Positions 18,501 through 27,136 of a stretch of 37,392 nucleotides of DNA are shown here, piece after piece. Position 1 is the stretch's first letter. Each line of letters starts with the position of its first letter. Made by a program: the position numbers and the translations under genes. The DNA is from Rhizobiaceae bacterium (GTDB lineage Bacteria; Pseudomonadota; Alphaproteobacteria; Rhizobiales; Rhizobiaceae). The stretch is from positions 1 through 37,392 of the forward strand of contig CAJPFN010000015.1 of NCBI GenBank assembly GCA_905339215.1, written 5' to 3'. The notes under the pieces are model-generated. The model was not told the origin of the DNA. It saw only the letters and a list, made by a program, of their open reading frames with translations, and ran no database searches.

Positions 18501-19061
18501 GAGCACGACGGCGAAGGCGCCGGCGAGGCCAGGATTGTCAGCCGCCGATGCTCCGGCAATCATCTCGCGCCGCGCCTCGGCAAAAAGCGCCGCCTCCATC
18601 TGGCCGTCGAGCAGCTCGAAATGGCCTGCGATGTTCGCCTCCAGCGGAAACTGGTGGAGCACGGCCTCGCAGAAGGCGTGGATGGTCTGCACCTTCAGTC
18701 CGCCCGGCGTCTCCAGCGCGTCGGCGAACAGGCGCCGGGCGCGGGCTAGAGTCGCCGCGTCGGGGGCGCATCCCTCGATGGCGGCGATTTCGGCCGACAG
18801 GCCCGCATCGTCCATGACCGCCCAGCGGGCAAGGTCGCGAAAGACGCGGTTGGCCATGTTGGCGGCCGCCGCCCGCGTGTAGGTCAGGCAGAGGATTCTG
18901 GCCGGATCGGTGCCGCCCAGCAGCAGGCGGATGACGCGCCGCGACAGCACGTGCGTCTTGCCAGATCCGGCATTCGCCGAGACCCAGACTGAGTTCGCCG
19001 GATCGGCTGCGAGCGCCTGGAGCGCTGCCGTCTCGTGCGGAACGTTCGGCTTGCGTTTCAT
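15522..19061 (-). CDS. addA: double-strand break repair helicase-nuclease AddA
   Basis: AddA is the UvrD-type helicase and nuclease half of AddAB, which resects DNA ends for RecA-dependent repair. The 1179-residue protein has Walker A SANAGSGKTHVL near the N-terminus, motif Ia LTYTRAAA, Walker B LIDEAQDTSPRQW, motif III GDEKQSIYSFQGA, motif V TVHAAKGLEAPVVFLVD and motif VI LLYVGMTRAEDRLIV. The C-terminal RecB-like nuclease is seen in VLIVDFKTNRPPP and the following Q-rich segment (QLALYRALL). The ATG at 19061 overlaps the addB stop by four bases (ATGA), which fixes the start and implies coupled translation. The frame extends 12 codons further upstream, but only inside addB. Confidence 0.97.
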   Translation of the reverse strand: MKRKPNVPHETAALQALAADPANSVWVSANAGSGKTHVLSRRVIRLLLGGTDPARILCLTYTRAAAANMANRVFRDLARWAVMDDAGLSAEIAAIEGCAPDAATLARARRLFADALETPGGLKVQTIHAFCEAVLHQFPLEANIAGHFELLDGQMEAALFAEARREMIAGASAADNPGLAGAFAVVLECGGESGLDDLLGEIVRRRDELRNFIAEIGDGSDRFEALFEEFGFGKDETAVTIAAEAWPLPGFSLPQFAALVRAAEASGARTVLDSILPAAKRGFAETDPVVRLRLLGEGFLKADGKPYSVDRTFTKDLRVRLPDIGERYLDAAEAIMRANERLALFRMLEGSRAALVVADWMIARYERLKRARGFLDFNDLIVKTVNLLSRPDAGSWVQYKLDQGIDHILIDEAQDTSPRQWEVVRRLADEFFAGQGARDGKQRSIFAVGDEKQSIYSFQGADPAAFAETGHAFAGKVEAAEQRFRHARLTWSFRSTGDVLDAVDRVFARPNVRKGLTRDDDPVEHKAIRTAEPGYVEIWPAIGAAAAAEPDDWTTPIDQASAPAVQVAEQVAGTIERWLCSGERLEASGRRITPGDVLVLVRKRDRFVHALTRSLKLRRIDVAGADRLSLSDHIAVKDMTALGRFMLQPEDDLSLAALLRSPVFDLSEDELFRLAWDRGRGVSLGAALRRAAAAGNTRMAEIVATLDAWAIAAAFRPVFEFYAGVLAGESGGGVRRRMIARLGHDAGDILDEFLNFCLAQERTGLPGLEAFLATLESAGPEIKREMDPTRNEVRIMTVHAAKGLEAPVVFLVDAGGAPFSDQHLPRLIPFSPPRGGWRGPGYLWRSGSDVANEFSRDVCNALREKAEEEYHRLLYVGMTRAEDRLIVCGYHGKRAPNPMTWHGMVSDALRVAPETAERINEATGQTVCRFRTTVKPRAPEPESPAAPPVETPPRLPAVETLYGDLPAAPTLPRPLAPSGASTLIDPVGPAIIAGRSPVLDAADEPGLAVRRGIAIHRLLQALPSMPSLERAAAAERYLARAGGDWPEGERRLALESVLGVLGDDRFAPVFAEGSRAEVSVMGPLIVRGAERAVSGTIDRLTVTEQEVLIVDFKTNRPPPRDLSEVPETYILQLALYRALLRPIYPGRRISAALLFTEAPLLLAVTEVALEEALVRLTKA

Positions 19062-22000
19062 TCGGCGTCTCCGCCGTCGGGGCCGACCGCCGACCATTCC
19101 TGGACGCGGGCGAGATGGTCATAGTCGCCGTCGGTGTCGCCCTCGCGGAACGGCACGGCACGCGACAGGTAGCCGACCGTCGGGTCGCGATAGTGGCCGA
19201 GCAGTTTCTCCAGCCGCGCCCAGGCTTCCTCGGAAAGGTCAGGGGCGGAACGCTGCTTGCGGTTGAACTCGAGGATCGATTCCTCCTCGACCTTGCCGTT
19301 CGGCCGCAACCGGACATAAGCGAGGCCGGCCGGCGTGAGTGCCTCGATACCCCTGAAGGCGCCCCGCATCAGGAGCGCCCCTTCGAGCGCGAGCTGCGGC
19401 GCCAGCAGGGTGTGAGCCTGCCCCTTCGACGGGCCGGAGCCGGTCTTGAAGTCGAGGATATCGGCATGGCCCGCGGGCAAGAGGTCGATGCGGTCGGCAT
19501 AGCCCGATAGCGTCGCCTCCGTTCCTCCTATCGGGAAATCGTCGGCGCGCACCTCGGCCAGGCGCCGCAACACGCCGGAGCCGCGGCTACGCTCCCAGTC
19601 GACGATGCCGGGAACGAGTGCGAGGAAGCGCGGCCACCACACCGCCTCGACGTCGACGGGCAGCGCCACCGCCGCGAAGGCGGCGCGGCCGCAGTCGATC
19701 AGCCGCGCCGCGGCATCGTCGGCGAAGGGATCGGCTCCGGTCTGGACGAAGCGGTTCAGCACGTCGTGGAACAGCGTACCGCGCTCCGTCGCGCCCGGCT
19801 CGCGCAGCAGCGGATCGGGCGGGCGAAGGTCGAGCACCTTCTTTGCGTAGACGGCGTAGGGATCGCGACGTAGCGTCTCAATCTCCGTGACGGAGAATCG
19901 TTTCGGTCGCGCTTCCGGCGGCGGGGCATGTGTAGGCCGAACGAAGGCGGGCGCGGCGGCGCCGTCGTCGATGGAGCGGGCGAGGCCGAGGACGCCCTCA
20001 CCCCGCGCGCGCATCTCGGCGACGCGCTCTGGTCCGACCACGGCGAACAGCCGCTGCAGCCAGCGCGAGGCGACGGCCGGCGCATCGTCGGCGCGCAGGG
20101 AACGGGCGAGCACGACTTCTCCGGTGCCCATCGCCATGACGAAGTCGTGGGCGGCCTGGCCGATGCGCCGTTCGGGCGGCTCCAGCCCGACGCCGGCCTT
20201 CATCATGCGCGACATCAACCGGTCGGCCTGGGCCTTGCGCGGCCACGAGCCCTCGTTGAGGCCGCCGAGCACCAGCGTGTTCACCGTTTGCAGGCGCGCT
20301 TCCAACGTACCCCATATGGCGACGCGGCTGTCGCCCGCGGCCGAGGGTTTCACCGTCTCGCCGCCGGTCAGCGCGGCGAGCACGTCAGGCCATTCCTCGG
20401 CGAGCACGTCGACCGACGCCTCGGCGCCAAGCAGCGAGCGCAGCACGCCGGCGAGACGCTCGCCGGCATCGCCGCCGTAGAGGTGCGCGAGGTTGCCTTC
20501 GGCGTCACGGCCAAGCGCTTCCAACGCGGCGACGGTCATGCGCGCCAAGTCGCCATGCGGTCGCATCGTCCGGCGGCAGGCGACGAGCTCCGATAGCGCC
20601 TCGGCGAGCGCGGCAAGCACGTCGTGCGCATCCTGCCTGCGCGCCTCGGTCATACGCGCGTGCCAGAAGGGTTTTCGCGCCTCGCCCACGAGTGCGTCCA
20701 GCCGCGTCTCGAACAGTTTTGGAAGAGTGGCGACGTCGGGTCGCCCGGTACCGCCGCGCAGGGCGACCAGCTCAATCGTCTCGGCGGCGCTCCTGACCAT
20801 CGCGCGGTCGCGGCCGAGGCGCAGCACCGGGTGCTTCAGCAGTGCCAGCACCGGCAACGGGTCGCCCGGGCGGAATGCGGCTTCGAGCATAAGCGTCAGC
20901 AGACCGGCGGGCGCGGTGGATAGAAGCGGCGTGCCGCCGGAATCGTCGGCGCGGATGCCGAAACGACCGAGTTCCGCCGCGACCCGCCGCGCCAGGTTTC
21001 TATCGCCGGTGACCAGCGCCGCCGTTCGATCCGGCGTGGCGATCGCCAGCCGCAGAGCCACTGCGATCGCCGCCGCCTCGTCGCGCTCCGTCGGCGCCTC
21101 GATCAGCGACACGCCGGCGAAGGCAGCGGCGACGTCCGCGCCGGGATGGGCGTCGCGGCGCTCCACCCAGAGGTCGGTGGTCTCTGCCGGCCGAAGCGCC
21201 TCGTCGACGATCGCGCGGCGCAGGGTGAGCCTCGGCGAAGGCCGGCCGAGGTCGACGACCTCGGCGCGCTCGGCGCCGATGCGCCCGAGAAGCCTGGCGA
21301 GGCCGTATTGCGGGTGGCCGAGCACCGACGGTGCCGGCCTCTCGCCGCGGATCGCCGCCCACGAGCGTTCGTCCATGTCGCGGTCGAGGCCAGGCAGCAC
21401 GACTGCGCCTTTGTCGAGCCGCGAGATGACCGAAAGAAGTTCGGCCGTCGCCGGGATGGAGCCGGTTGAGCCGGCAGCGATCACCGGCCCGGAGGGCGGC
21501 CTGGCGGCGAGCCGCGCGGCCTCTGCCCTGATGCGCGCATTGCGGTGCGCGGCCGGATCGGTCCGTCCGCGTTCGGCGAGCACCTGCGGCCACAGGCTGG
21601 TGACTATCTCGAGGAATTCCAGCGTCACCTGCCACCAGCCAGCCAGGCTCTCCGGCACCAGCGCGGCAAGGCGCGTCCAGTCGGCCGCTTCCGTATCGAT
21701 GTCGTCGATCAGAGCGGCGAGGTCGCGCGCCAGCCATATTGCATCGGCGAGCGAAGCCGGGACGACGACGTCCTCGCCGTAGATCTGCGCGACGTGCCCC
21801 GGCAACCGCCGCTTCCACGCCTGGACGAGCGGGGCGAGCAGCAGGATGCGCTCCATCGGCTCGATCGGCGGGGCGAGGTCGGCGATGTCTGGCAGGGTGC
21901 CGTCGAGGATCGTGCCGTCCTCGTCGAACTCGCCGAGCGCGCGGATCACCGGCAGGATGGCGGGTTTGCCGCCGGAAAGGTCGACGAATGCGGTACGCAG

Positions 22001-22183
22001 CGCCCGTGCCGCGCGCCGGGTCGGCACGTAGATGGTGGCGTCGGCCAGCGCCAGCGGATCGCCGTCGAAGCGGAAGCCGGGGACGAGTTCGCCAGAGGCC
22101 AGCGACTTCGCCAGCGTCGCGAGGAAAGGCACGCCGGGGGCGATCGAGAGGATCCTTGGCGGCCGGCGCCCTGTCATCCCCAT
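19058..22183 (-). CDS. addB: double-strand break repair protein AddB, alphaproteobacterial type
   Basis: AddB is the partner of AddA; it contains an inactivated helicase-like core and a second nuclease. The 1041-residue protein begins with IAPGVPFLATLAKSL, the segment where Firmicutes AddB has an ATP-binding Walker A; here no GxGKT is present. The central part has VLGGLNEGSWPRKAQADRLMS, typical of the family. The C-terminal nuclease is seen in FSVTEIETLRRDPYAVYAKKVL, ERGTLFHDVLNRF and ILDFKTGSGPSKGQ with the following Gln-Leu segment. The cysteines that hold an iron-sulfur cluster in Firmicutes AddB are absent from the C-terminus. The start ATG at 22183 is 18 bases after murU; a second ATG two codons later is possible. 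Confidence 0.95.
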   Translation of the reverse strand: MGMTGRRPPRILSIAPGVPFLATLAKSLASGELVPGFRFDGDPLALADATIYVPTRRAARALRTAFVDLSGGKPAILPVIRALGEFDEDGTILDGTLPDIADLAPPIEPMERILLLAPLVQAWKRRLPGHVAQIYGEDVVVPASLADAIWLARDLAALIDDIDTEAADWTRLAALVPESLAGWWQVTLEFLEIVTSLWPQVLAERGRTDPAAHRNARIRAEAARLAARPPSGPVIAAGSTGSIPATAELLSVISRLDKGAVVLPGLDRDMDERSWAAIRGERPAPSVLGHPQYGLARLLGRIGAERAEVVDLGRPSPRLTLRRAIVDEALRPAETTDLWVERRDAHPGADVAAAFAGVSLIEAPTERDEAAAIAVALRLAIATPDRTAALVTGDRNLARRVAAELGRFGIRADDSGGTPLLSTAPAGLLTLMLEAAFRPGDPLPVLALLKHPVLRLGRDRAMVRSAAETIELVALRGGTGRPDVATLPKLFETRLDALVGEARKPFWHARMTEARRQDAHDVLAALAEALSELVACRRTMRPHGDLARMTVAALEALGRDAEGNLAHLYGGDAGERLAGVLRSLLGAEASVDVLAEEWPDVLAALTGGETVKPSAAGDSRVAIWGTLEARLQTVNTLVLGGLNEGSWPRKAQADRLMSRMMKAGVGLEPPERRIGQAAHDFVMAMGTGEVVLARSLRADDAPAVASRWLQRLFAVVGPERVAEMRARGEGVLGLARSIDDGAAAPAFVRPTHAPPPEARPKRFSVTEIETLRRDPYAVYAKKVLDLRPPDPLLREPGATERGTLFHDVLNRFVQTGADPFADDAAARLIDCGRAAFAAVALPVDVEAVWWPRFLALVPGIVDWERSRGSGVLRRLAEVRADDFPIGGTEATLSGYADRIDLLPAGHADILDFKTGSGPSKGQAHTLLAPQLALEGALLMRGAFRGIEALTPAGLAYVRLRPNGKVEEESILEFNRKQRSAPDLSEEAWARLEKLLGHYRDPTVGYLSRAVPFREGDTDGDYDHLARVQEWSAVGPDGGDAE

Positions 22184-22201
22184 CTCGTCATCGCCGCCCG
22201 G

Positions 22202-22933
22202 TCATGCCTGCGCGGCGGACGCCCGCATCACGGCGGCTTCCGCCGGGGCGATGGCGTCCGGCGTGCCCACCGTGATCCAGCGACCATCCATCCTGTGGCC
22301 AAACAGGCGGCCGGTTGCGATCGCCCGGTCGAAATAAGTGTTGAGCGAATGCGGCTCGGCCGACGCGCCAGCGAAGATGCGCGGGTGGACGATCCCTGCA
22401 CCCGCATAGATCAGGCCATCGGCCGCGCCCGCCGCGCGAGCAAGTCGCCCGTCGGGTTCGACGACGAAATCCGTGCCTCCGGAATGGCCGGTGGCGGAAT
22501 CGAGATCAACCAGCATGAGGAGAATATCCATCCGCCCGGCGTCCCAGGCAAGGACAAGGTCATCGAGGTTCGACCGGCCACGGTCGATCCAGAACGTGTC
22601 GGCATTGAGGATGAAGAACGGATCGGGGCCGAGCAGCGGCAGGGCACGGACGATGCCGCCGGCCGAATCGAGCAGCCGGTCGCTTTCGTCCGAAATCATA
22701 ACACGCGGCCGCTCGCGGCCGGCGACATGGGCGACAATCTGATTGCCGAGATGGTGGACGTTGACCACGGCCCTTGCCACTCCGGCGGCGGCGAGGTTGT
22801 CCAGCCCCCTGTCGAGCAGGGTCTTGCCAGCGATTCTAATCAGCGGCTTCGGCAGCGTCTCGGTGATGGGTCGCATGCGCTTGCCAAGTCCGGCGGCGAG
22901 CACCATCGCCGTATCGACGACATTTCCCTTCAC
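22202..22933 (-). CDS. murU: nucleotidyltransferase, probable N-acetylmuramate-1-phosphate uridylyltransferase
   Basis: This 243-residue sugar-1-phosphate nucleotidyltransferase has the signature AMVLAAGLGKRMRPIT with PKPL (9-31). It also has VNVHHLGNQI, ISDES and the metal-site ILNADTFW, and ends WITVGTPDAI. Because it follows the AmgK-type kinase with a four-base GTGA overlap, the natural reading is MurU. In Pseudomonas and Caulobacter, MurU makes UDP-MurNAc from MurNAc-1-phosphate, closing the muropeptide recycling route that bypasses MurA. The GTG start at 22933 is chosen for this overlap; an internal ATG at 22906 would drop nine residues. The substrate is inferred from context, not proved by sequence. 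Confidence 0.85.
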   Translation of the reverse strand: MKGNVVDTAMVLAAGLGKRMRPITETLPKPLIRIAGKTLLDRGLDNLAAAGVARAVVNVHHLGNQIVAHVAGRERPRVMISDESDRLLDSAGGIVRALPLLGPDPFFILNADTFWIDRGRSNLDDLVLAWDAGRMDILLMLVDLDSATGHSGGTDFVVEPDGRLARAAGAADGLIYAGAGIVHPRIFAGASAEPHSLNTYFDRAIATGRLFGHRMDGRWITVGTPDAIAPAEAAVMRASAAQA

Positions 22934-24435
22934 GAGGCGGCGTCCCTGCCGAGTCCGAATCGCGCATAGAGTTCACGCACTTCTGCGAGCGCGGGGTGGG
23001 GAAGCGTGCGCGCAAGGTATTCGCGAATGCGCGGCAGGTGGCGCAGGTAGGTCGGCTTGCCGTCGCGGCGGTCTAGACGCACGAAAATTCCGAGAATTTT
23101 CGAATTGCGCTGCGTGCCCATGATCGCATAGGCGGTGTCGAAGTCGGTGTGGTCAAACGGCCCTGCAGCCATGCGGGCCGCGGCATAGGACTCGACGGTC
23201 GCCTGCTCCAGCTCCGCCGGGATGGTGACGCGCGCGTCGAGCGCCAGCGAAGCGACATCGTAGGCCGCCGGGCCGATCACGGCATCCTGGAAGTCGATGA
23301 CGCCGAGCCGGTCGCGGCCCTGCCGGTCGTGGCGCCATATGATATTCGGCGAATGGTAGTCGCGCAGCACGATCGACGTCTCGCAACCCGCCAACCGGTC
23401 GAGGACCGTATTCCAGGCGCCGCGGAAATCGGCGCGGTCGCGGTCCCGTACCGGCTTTCCCGTAGCGAAAGGCAGATACCAGTCGAGCAGGAGCTCAGCT
23501 TCGATCAGCATCGCGGCGCGATCGTAGGCCGGGATGGCGTAGGTGCCGCCGTCGAGCGGCGCGGACTGCGGCCATGTGCGGTCGTGGACGTCGGCGAGCA
23601 GCCGCGCCGCCGCCGCGTAGCGCTCGGCCACCGGCTCGCCGCGGTCGAGGAACGTACCGTCGCCGAGGTGGCTGATCAGGAGAAGGCCGCGGTCGAGGTC
23701 AGCGGCCTCGATCTCCGGCACGGCAAGTCCTGCTCCGGCCAGCAGGCGGTCGACGGCGACGAAGGCGTGCACCGAGCCTGCGATGTGCGCAATCTCGGCA
23801 TAGCTTCTCCCGTCTCGGATCGAGGGTCCGGGCGGCTGCGCCGGTGCATTCATGATGATGCGGTCCGGCCGGCCGGGGAACGACACGACCTCGTAGCCGC
23901 GCGCGGAAGCGTCGCCCGCCAGGAAGGTCCGCGACGCGCCCCTCCATCCGGCGTTGGCCAGGAAGGAGCGGATTTCCAGCGACCGGGAAAGGCGCGCGAG
24001 GAAAGGCTGCGGACCCGAGACACGGGCGATGCGGCCGGAACCGTGGTCGGAAAGCGTGATCGTCGCGGCATCCGCCGGCAGACGCCCGGCGGCGCGCTGC
24101 GGCCACTCGACGATGACGGCTCCCGACCGCGCCGCCTCGTCGAGGCCGAGTTCGTCGATCTCCTCCGGCGCGCCGACGCGGTAGAGGTCGACATGCGCGA
24201 CCGGCACGCGCGTCGCATAGGTCTGCACGAGCGTAAAAGTCGGGCTCGGCACCTCGAGTTGCGGGTCGTCGGCCAGCGCGCGCACCAGAGCGCGGGCGAG
24301 CGTCGTCTTGCCGGCGCCAAGGTCGCCTTCGAGTAGGACCACGTCGCCGGTCCTGAGTGCCGCGGCGATGTCCTCGCCGAGTTCCGCGGTCGCCCGCTCG
24401 TCGGGCAGGATGCGCTCCAGCGCCGCAACGGCCAT
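22930..24435 (-). CDS. fusion: TsaE t6A ATPase plus AmgK-type aminoglycoside-phosphotransferase-fold sugar kinase
   Basis: One 501-residue chain carries two enzymes. Residues 1 to about 150 are TsaE, the ATPase of the threonylcarbamoyl-adenosine (t6A37) tRNA-modifying complex: Walker A GDLGAGKT (37-44), the loop VPSPTFTLVQTY and HVDLYR. Residues from about 160 are an APH-fold kinase with FLAGDASARGYEVV (ATP loop), the catalytic loop LRDYHSPNIIW and metal-binding DFQDAVIGPAAYD. Its best match is AmgK, the anomeric kinase that makes MurNAc-1-phosphate. The ATG at 24435 has a GGAG site ten bases upstream and lies seven bases past the divL stop; a TTG at 24456 is a weaker option. The stop overlaps the murU start. 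Confidence 0.9.
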   Translation of the reverse strand: MAVAALERILPDERATAELGEDIAAALRTGDVVLLEGDLGAGKTTLARALVRALADDPQLEVPSPTFTLVQTYATRVPVAHVDLYRVGAPEEIDELGLDEAARSGAVIVEWPQRAAGRLPADAATITLSDHGSGRIARVSGPQPFLARLSRSLEIRSFLANAGWRGASRTFLAGDASARGYEVVSFPGRPDRIIMNAPAQPPGPSIRDGRSYAEIAHIAGSVHAFVAVDRLLAGAGLAVPEIEAADLDRGLLLISHLGDGTFLDRGEPVAERYAAAARLLADVHDRTWPQSAPLDGGTYAIPAYDRAAMLIEAELLLDWYLPFATGKPVRDRDRADFRGAWNTVLDRLAGCETSIVLRDYHSPNIIWRHDRQGRDRLGVIDFQDAVIGPAAYDVASLALDARVTIPAELEQATVESYAAARMAAGPFDHTDFDTAYAIMGTQRNSKILGIFVRLDRRDGKPTYLRHLPRIREYLARTLPHPALAEVRELYARFGLGRDAAS

Positions 24436-24442
24436 CGGCGGA

Positions 24443-27001
24443 CTACTCCGCGGCAATACGCACGCCGGTCGGAACCAGCGGGAAACGGCAGGTCACCGTC
24501 GTGCCACGGTCCGCGCCGGATTCGATCAACACCGTGCCGCCGTGCAACTCGACGAAGCTCTTGACGATCGCCAGGCCGAGCCCCGCGCCGCGCCGCCGTC
24601 CACCATTGGCATGCGATTCGAAGCGGTGGAACACGGTGTCGAGCACTTCGGGCGGCATTCCCGGCCCATTGTCGTGAACTGAGAACTCGACCGTCTCACC
24701 CCGCTCGACGCAGGTAAGGGTAATCACGCTTCCTTCCGGCGCATAGTTCGCGGCGTTGCTCAACAGATTCGACAGGATCTGGCGCACCCGATGCTCGTCG
24801 CCGCTGAACGATGCCGGCGCTCGCGCCGAGTCGACGCGCAGCTCGATCGAATGTTCACGGAGCCGGTCGGCGATCACTTCGGCGGCCGCCGCAATCGTCT
24901 GCTCGATGCGCACCTCGCCGATGTCGAGCTCCATGATGCCGGCGTCGACGGTGGCGAGGTCGAGGATGTCGTTGACGATGGTCAGCAGGACCGACGACGA
25001 CGTGCCGATATGATCGAGATACTCCCGTTGCCTTTGTGTCAAAGGCCCGGTGTCGGGGAGACCGAGCAGTTCGGTGAAGCCGATGATGTTGGTGAGGGGC
25101 GAGCGCAGTTCGTAGGATACGTGCTGGACGAAGTCGTTCTTCAGCTGGTCGGCGCGCTGCAGCGCCTCGTTCTTCTCCAACAACGCCCGCTCGACGTTGA
25201 CGCTGTCGGTGATGTCGACGAACGTCATCATCACCAGCCCGTTGGGCAGGTAAATCACTGCGTAGCGAAGGACCGCGCCGTTCTTCAGCTCGACCTGCCC
25301 GTGGCGGTCACGCCGCTCGTCATCGAAGCCGGTCACCGAGGCGACAAAGTCCTCCCACGGGCTGTCAACGGCGAGCCTGTCGCATTCGGCGCGGATCGCG
25401 GCGATGTGCGTGTCGCGCTGGATGCGCTCGGCGGAAAGTCCCCACAGGCCGGCGAAGGTTGGATTGGAAAGCCGAATGCGGCCGTCGGGGCCGAAGACGA
25501 CCACGCCCTCGGCAAGATTGTCCAGCGTCTCGCCCTGGACACGCACCGCCGCATTGTAGCGGCTTTCGAGGTCGATACGTTCGGTGAGGTTTTCGAACAC
25601 CCAGGTGACGCCGCCCTTGGGCTGTGGATTGGCGACGACGCGAACGGTACGTCCGTCGGGCAGGTGCCACCAATGTTCCTGCGATTCCACGGCTCGGTAG
25701 GCCGAGAGGATCGTCTCCTTCCAGCGTCGCCATTCGGGTTGCTCGGCCAATTTGCCTTCGCTGCGCAGCCGATCGAGCACGAGTGCATTCTCCGGCGCGC
25801 TGTCGAGGAAGCCCGGATCGAGGTCCCACAGTTTCTGGAACGCCTGATTGAAGAAGCGCAGCTTTTCTCCGGAATCGAAGATCGCGACGGCGGTTGTTAG
25901 CTGATCGAGAGTGTCGCCGTGGCTGCGCACAGTCCGCTCGAACTCCTCGCGAACGACCTCGATTTCGCTGCGGTCGACGGCGACGCCTGCCGATCCGCTA
26001 CGGCCAGCGACGTCGGTGATGGTGTACATGTGCCGGTCGCCGCGAACGACAGTGGAGAGCGTCTGCCCGAACACTGCGGAAGCCTGGTGGTGCGCCGAGA
26101 TCGCCTCGCGGGCCTGGGTGCCGAGAAACTCCCGCCCTTCGCGAACGGCGGTTTCCGGATCGGCCGCCTCGACGGCGTCGGCGTAGGCGCGGTTTACCCA
26201 GCGCAGTCGGCCGTCGACGCCGCGCAGCCAGAAAGGCATGTCCAGTGCCTCGACGAGACCGGCGATGGTCTCGTACTCCGACGACAGCCGCTGATTCTCC
26301 AGGCGAAGCCGGGCGTTCGAGCGTTGGATTTCGGAAAGCGAGAGGAAGCGGACGAAGGCGTGCTGGGCCGACTTTCGGCCCTGCACCTCCAGCGGGACGC
26401 CGCCGATGGTTTCGACCGCCAGATCGAAAGGATTCGATTTTTCGCGCAGCGCGTTGATCGCTTGCTCAAGTGCCGCTGCCGAGCGCGACGACAGCCACCG
26501 GCCAAACGCAAGGAAGGCTCCGCGTTCGTCGGGCGCGCCGCTTTCGGGCGGGAGCGATCCCATGATCTCTGGCTTGCGATTGTCGCCGCTCCAGGCGACG
26601 ATCCGCTGGTCGCGCAAATTGAGCAGGGCTTCCGAACGCTGCAGGGCTGCATTCAGGTCCGCCATACGGCTGCGCAGATCCGCGTTTTCCGTGGCAATTC
26701 GCGTCCGCTCCCGGATCAGCCAGATGGCCGAAAGCATCGCTGCGCCGAGGACACCAGCGAACACGGCAATCTGGATCACCTCAAACGTGCCGATCGAGAC
26801 GCCGACCGCCGGAAGGGCGGTACCGGCCTGCGCTGCGGCCGCGGTGGGGGCAAGACCGAAAAAGACCGCGGCGAGGCGCCTGGCAGCCTTCGGCGGAAGG
26901 CAGGCGCCGCGCCTCAAGAAGACGCAAGCGGGGCCTTTCCCCGAATCGCTGGGGCCGCCGGATACGGCCCTTCCCGCTGCAAGCGGGTCTTCGCCCGGCA
27001 T
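24443..27001 (-). CDS. divL: DivL-like PAS sensor kinase homologue with Tyr at the phospho-site
   Basis: The 852-residue protein has an N-terminal hydrophobic stretch (about 40-58) and a membrane helix (about 73-96). A coiled region and up to three PAS-like segments follow (roughly 240-335, 365-475 and 490-600), then a histidine-kinase-like core. The H-box reads HVSYELRSPLTN: Tyr630 (codon 25112-25114) stands where the His should be, the hallmark of DivL. The ATP-binding domain keeps the N-box (LSNLLSNAANY), DNGPGMP and GAGLGLAIVKS. In Caulobacter, DivL binds DivK and controls CckA-CtrA. The ATG at 27001 has an AGAGGA site; the frame runs on to 27163, but that would start inside the ahcY terminator. 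tsaE-amgK follows by seven bases. Confidence 0.9.
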   Translation of the reverse strand: MPGEDPLAAGRAVSGGPSDSGKGPACVFLRRGACLPPKAARRLAAVFFGLAPTAAAAQAGTALPAVGVSIGTFEVIQIAVFAGVLGAAMLSAIWLIRERTRIATENADLRSRMADLNAALQRSEALLNLRDQRIVAWSGDNRKPEIMGSLPPESGAPDERGAFLAFGRWLSSRSAAALEQAINALREKSNPFDLAVETIGGVPLEVQGRKSAQHAFVRFLSLSEIQRSNARLRLENQRLSSEYETIAGLVEALDMPFWLRGVDGRLRWVNRAYADAVEAADPETAVREGREFLGTQAREAISAHHQASAVFGQTLSTVVRGDRHMYTITDVAGRSGSAGVAVDRSEIEVVREEFERTVRSHGDTLDQLTTAVAIFDSGEKLRFFNQAFQKLWDLDPGFLDSAPENALVLDRLRSEGKLAEQPEWRRWKETILSAYRAVESQEHWWHLPDGRTVRVVANPQPKGGVTWVFENLTERIDLESRYNAAVRVQGETLDNLAEGVVVFGPDGRIRLSNPTFAGLWGLSAERIQRDTHIAAIRAECDRLAVDSPWEDFVASVTGFDDERRDRHGQVELKNGAVLRYAVIYLPNGLVMMTFVDITDSVNVERALLEKNEALQRADQLKNDFVQHVSYELRSPLTNIIGFTELLGLPDTGPLTQRQREYLDHIGTSSSVLLTIVNDILDLATVDAGIMELDIGEVRIEQTIAAAAEVIADRLREHSIELRVDSARAPASFSGDEHRVRQILSNLLSNAANYAPEGSVITLTCVERGETVEFSVHDNGPGMPPEVLDTVFHRFESHANGGRRRGAGLGLAIVKSFVELHGGTVLIESGADRGTTVTCRFPLVPTGVRIAAE

Positions 27002-27136
27002 GTCTTGTTCCTCTCCGCCGCCTGAATGCAAGACCGCCTTGATGCGCGCCCCTCTCTCCCCATCCCCAGGGCCGAGGGCGTCGCGAATCAGGTGACAATA
27101 GACTCTGGTCGAATCGGCGTGAAGAAGTCTTTCGCG

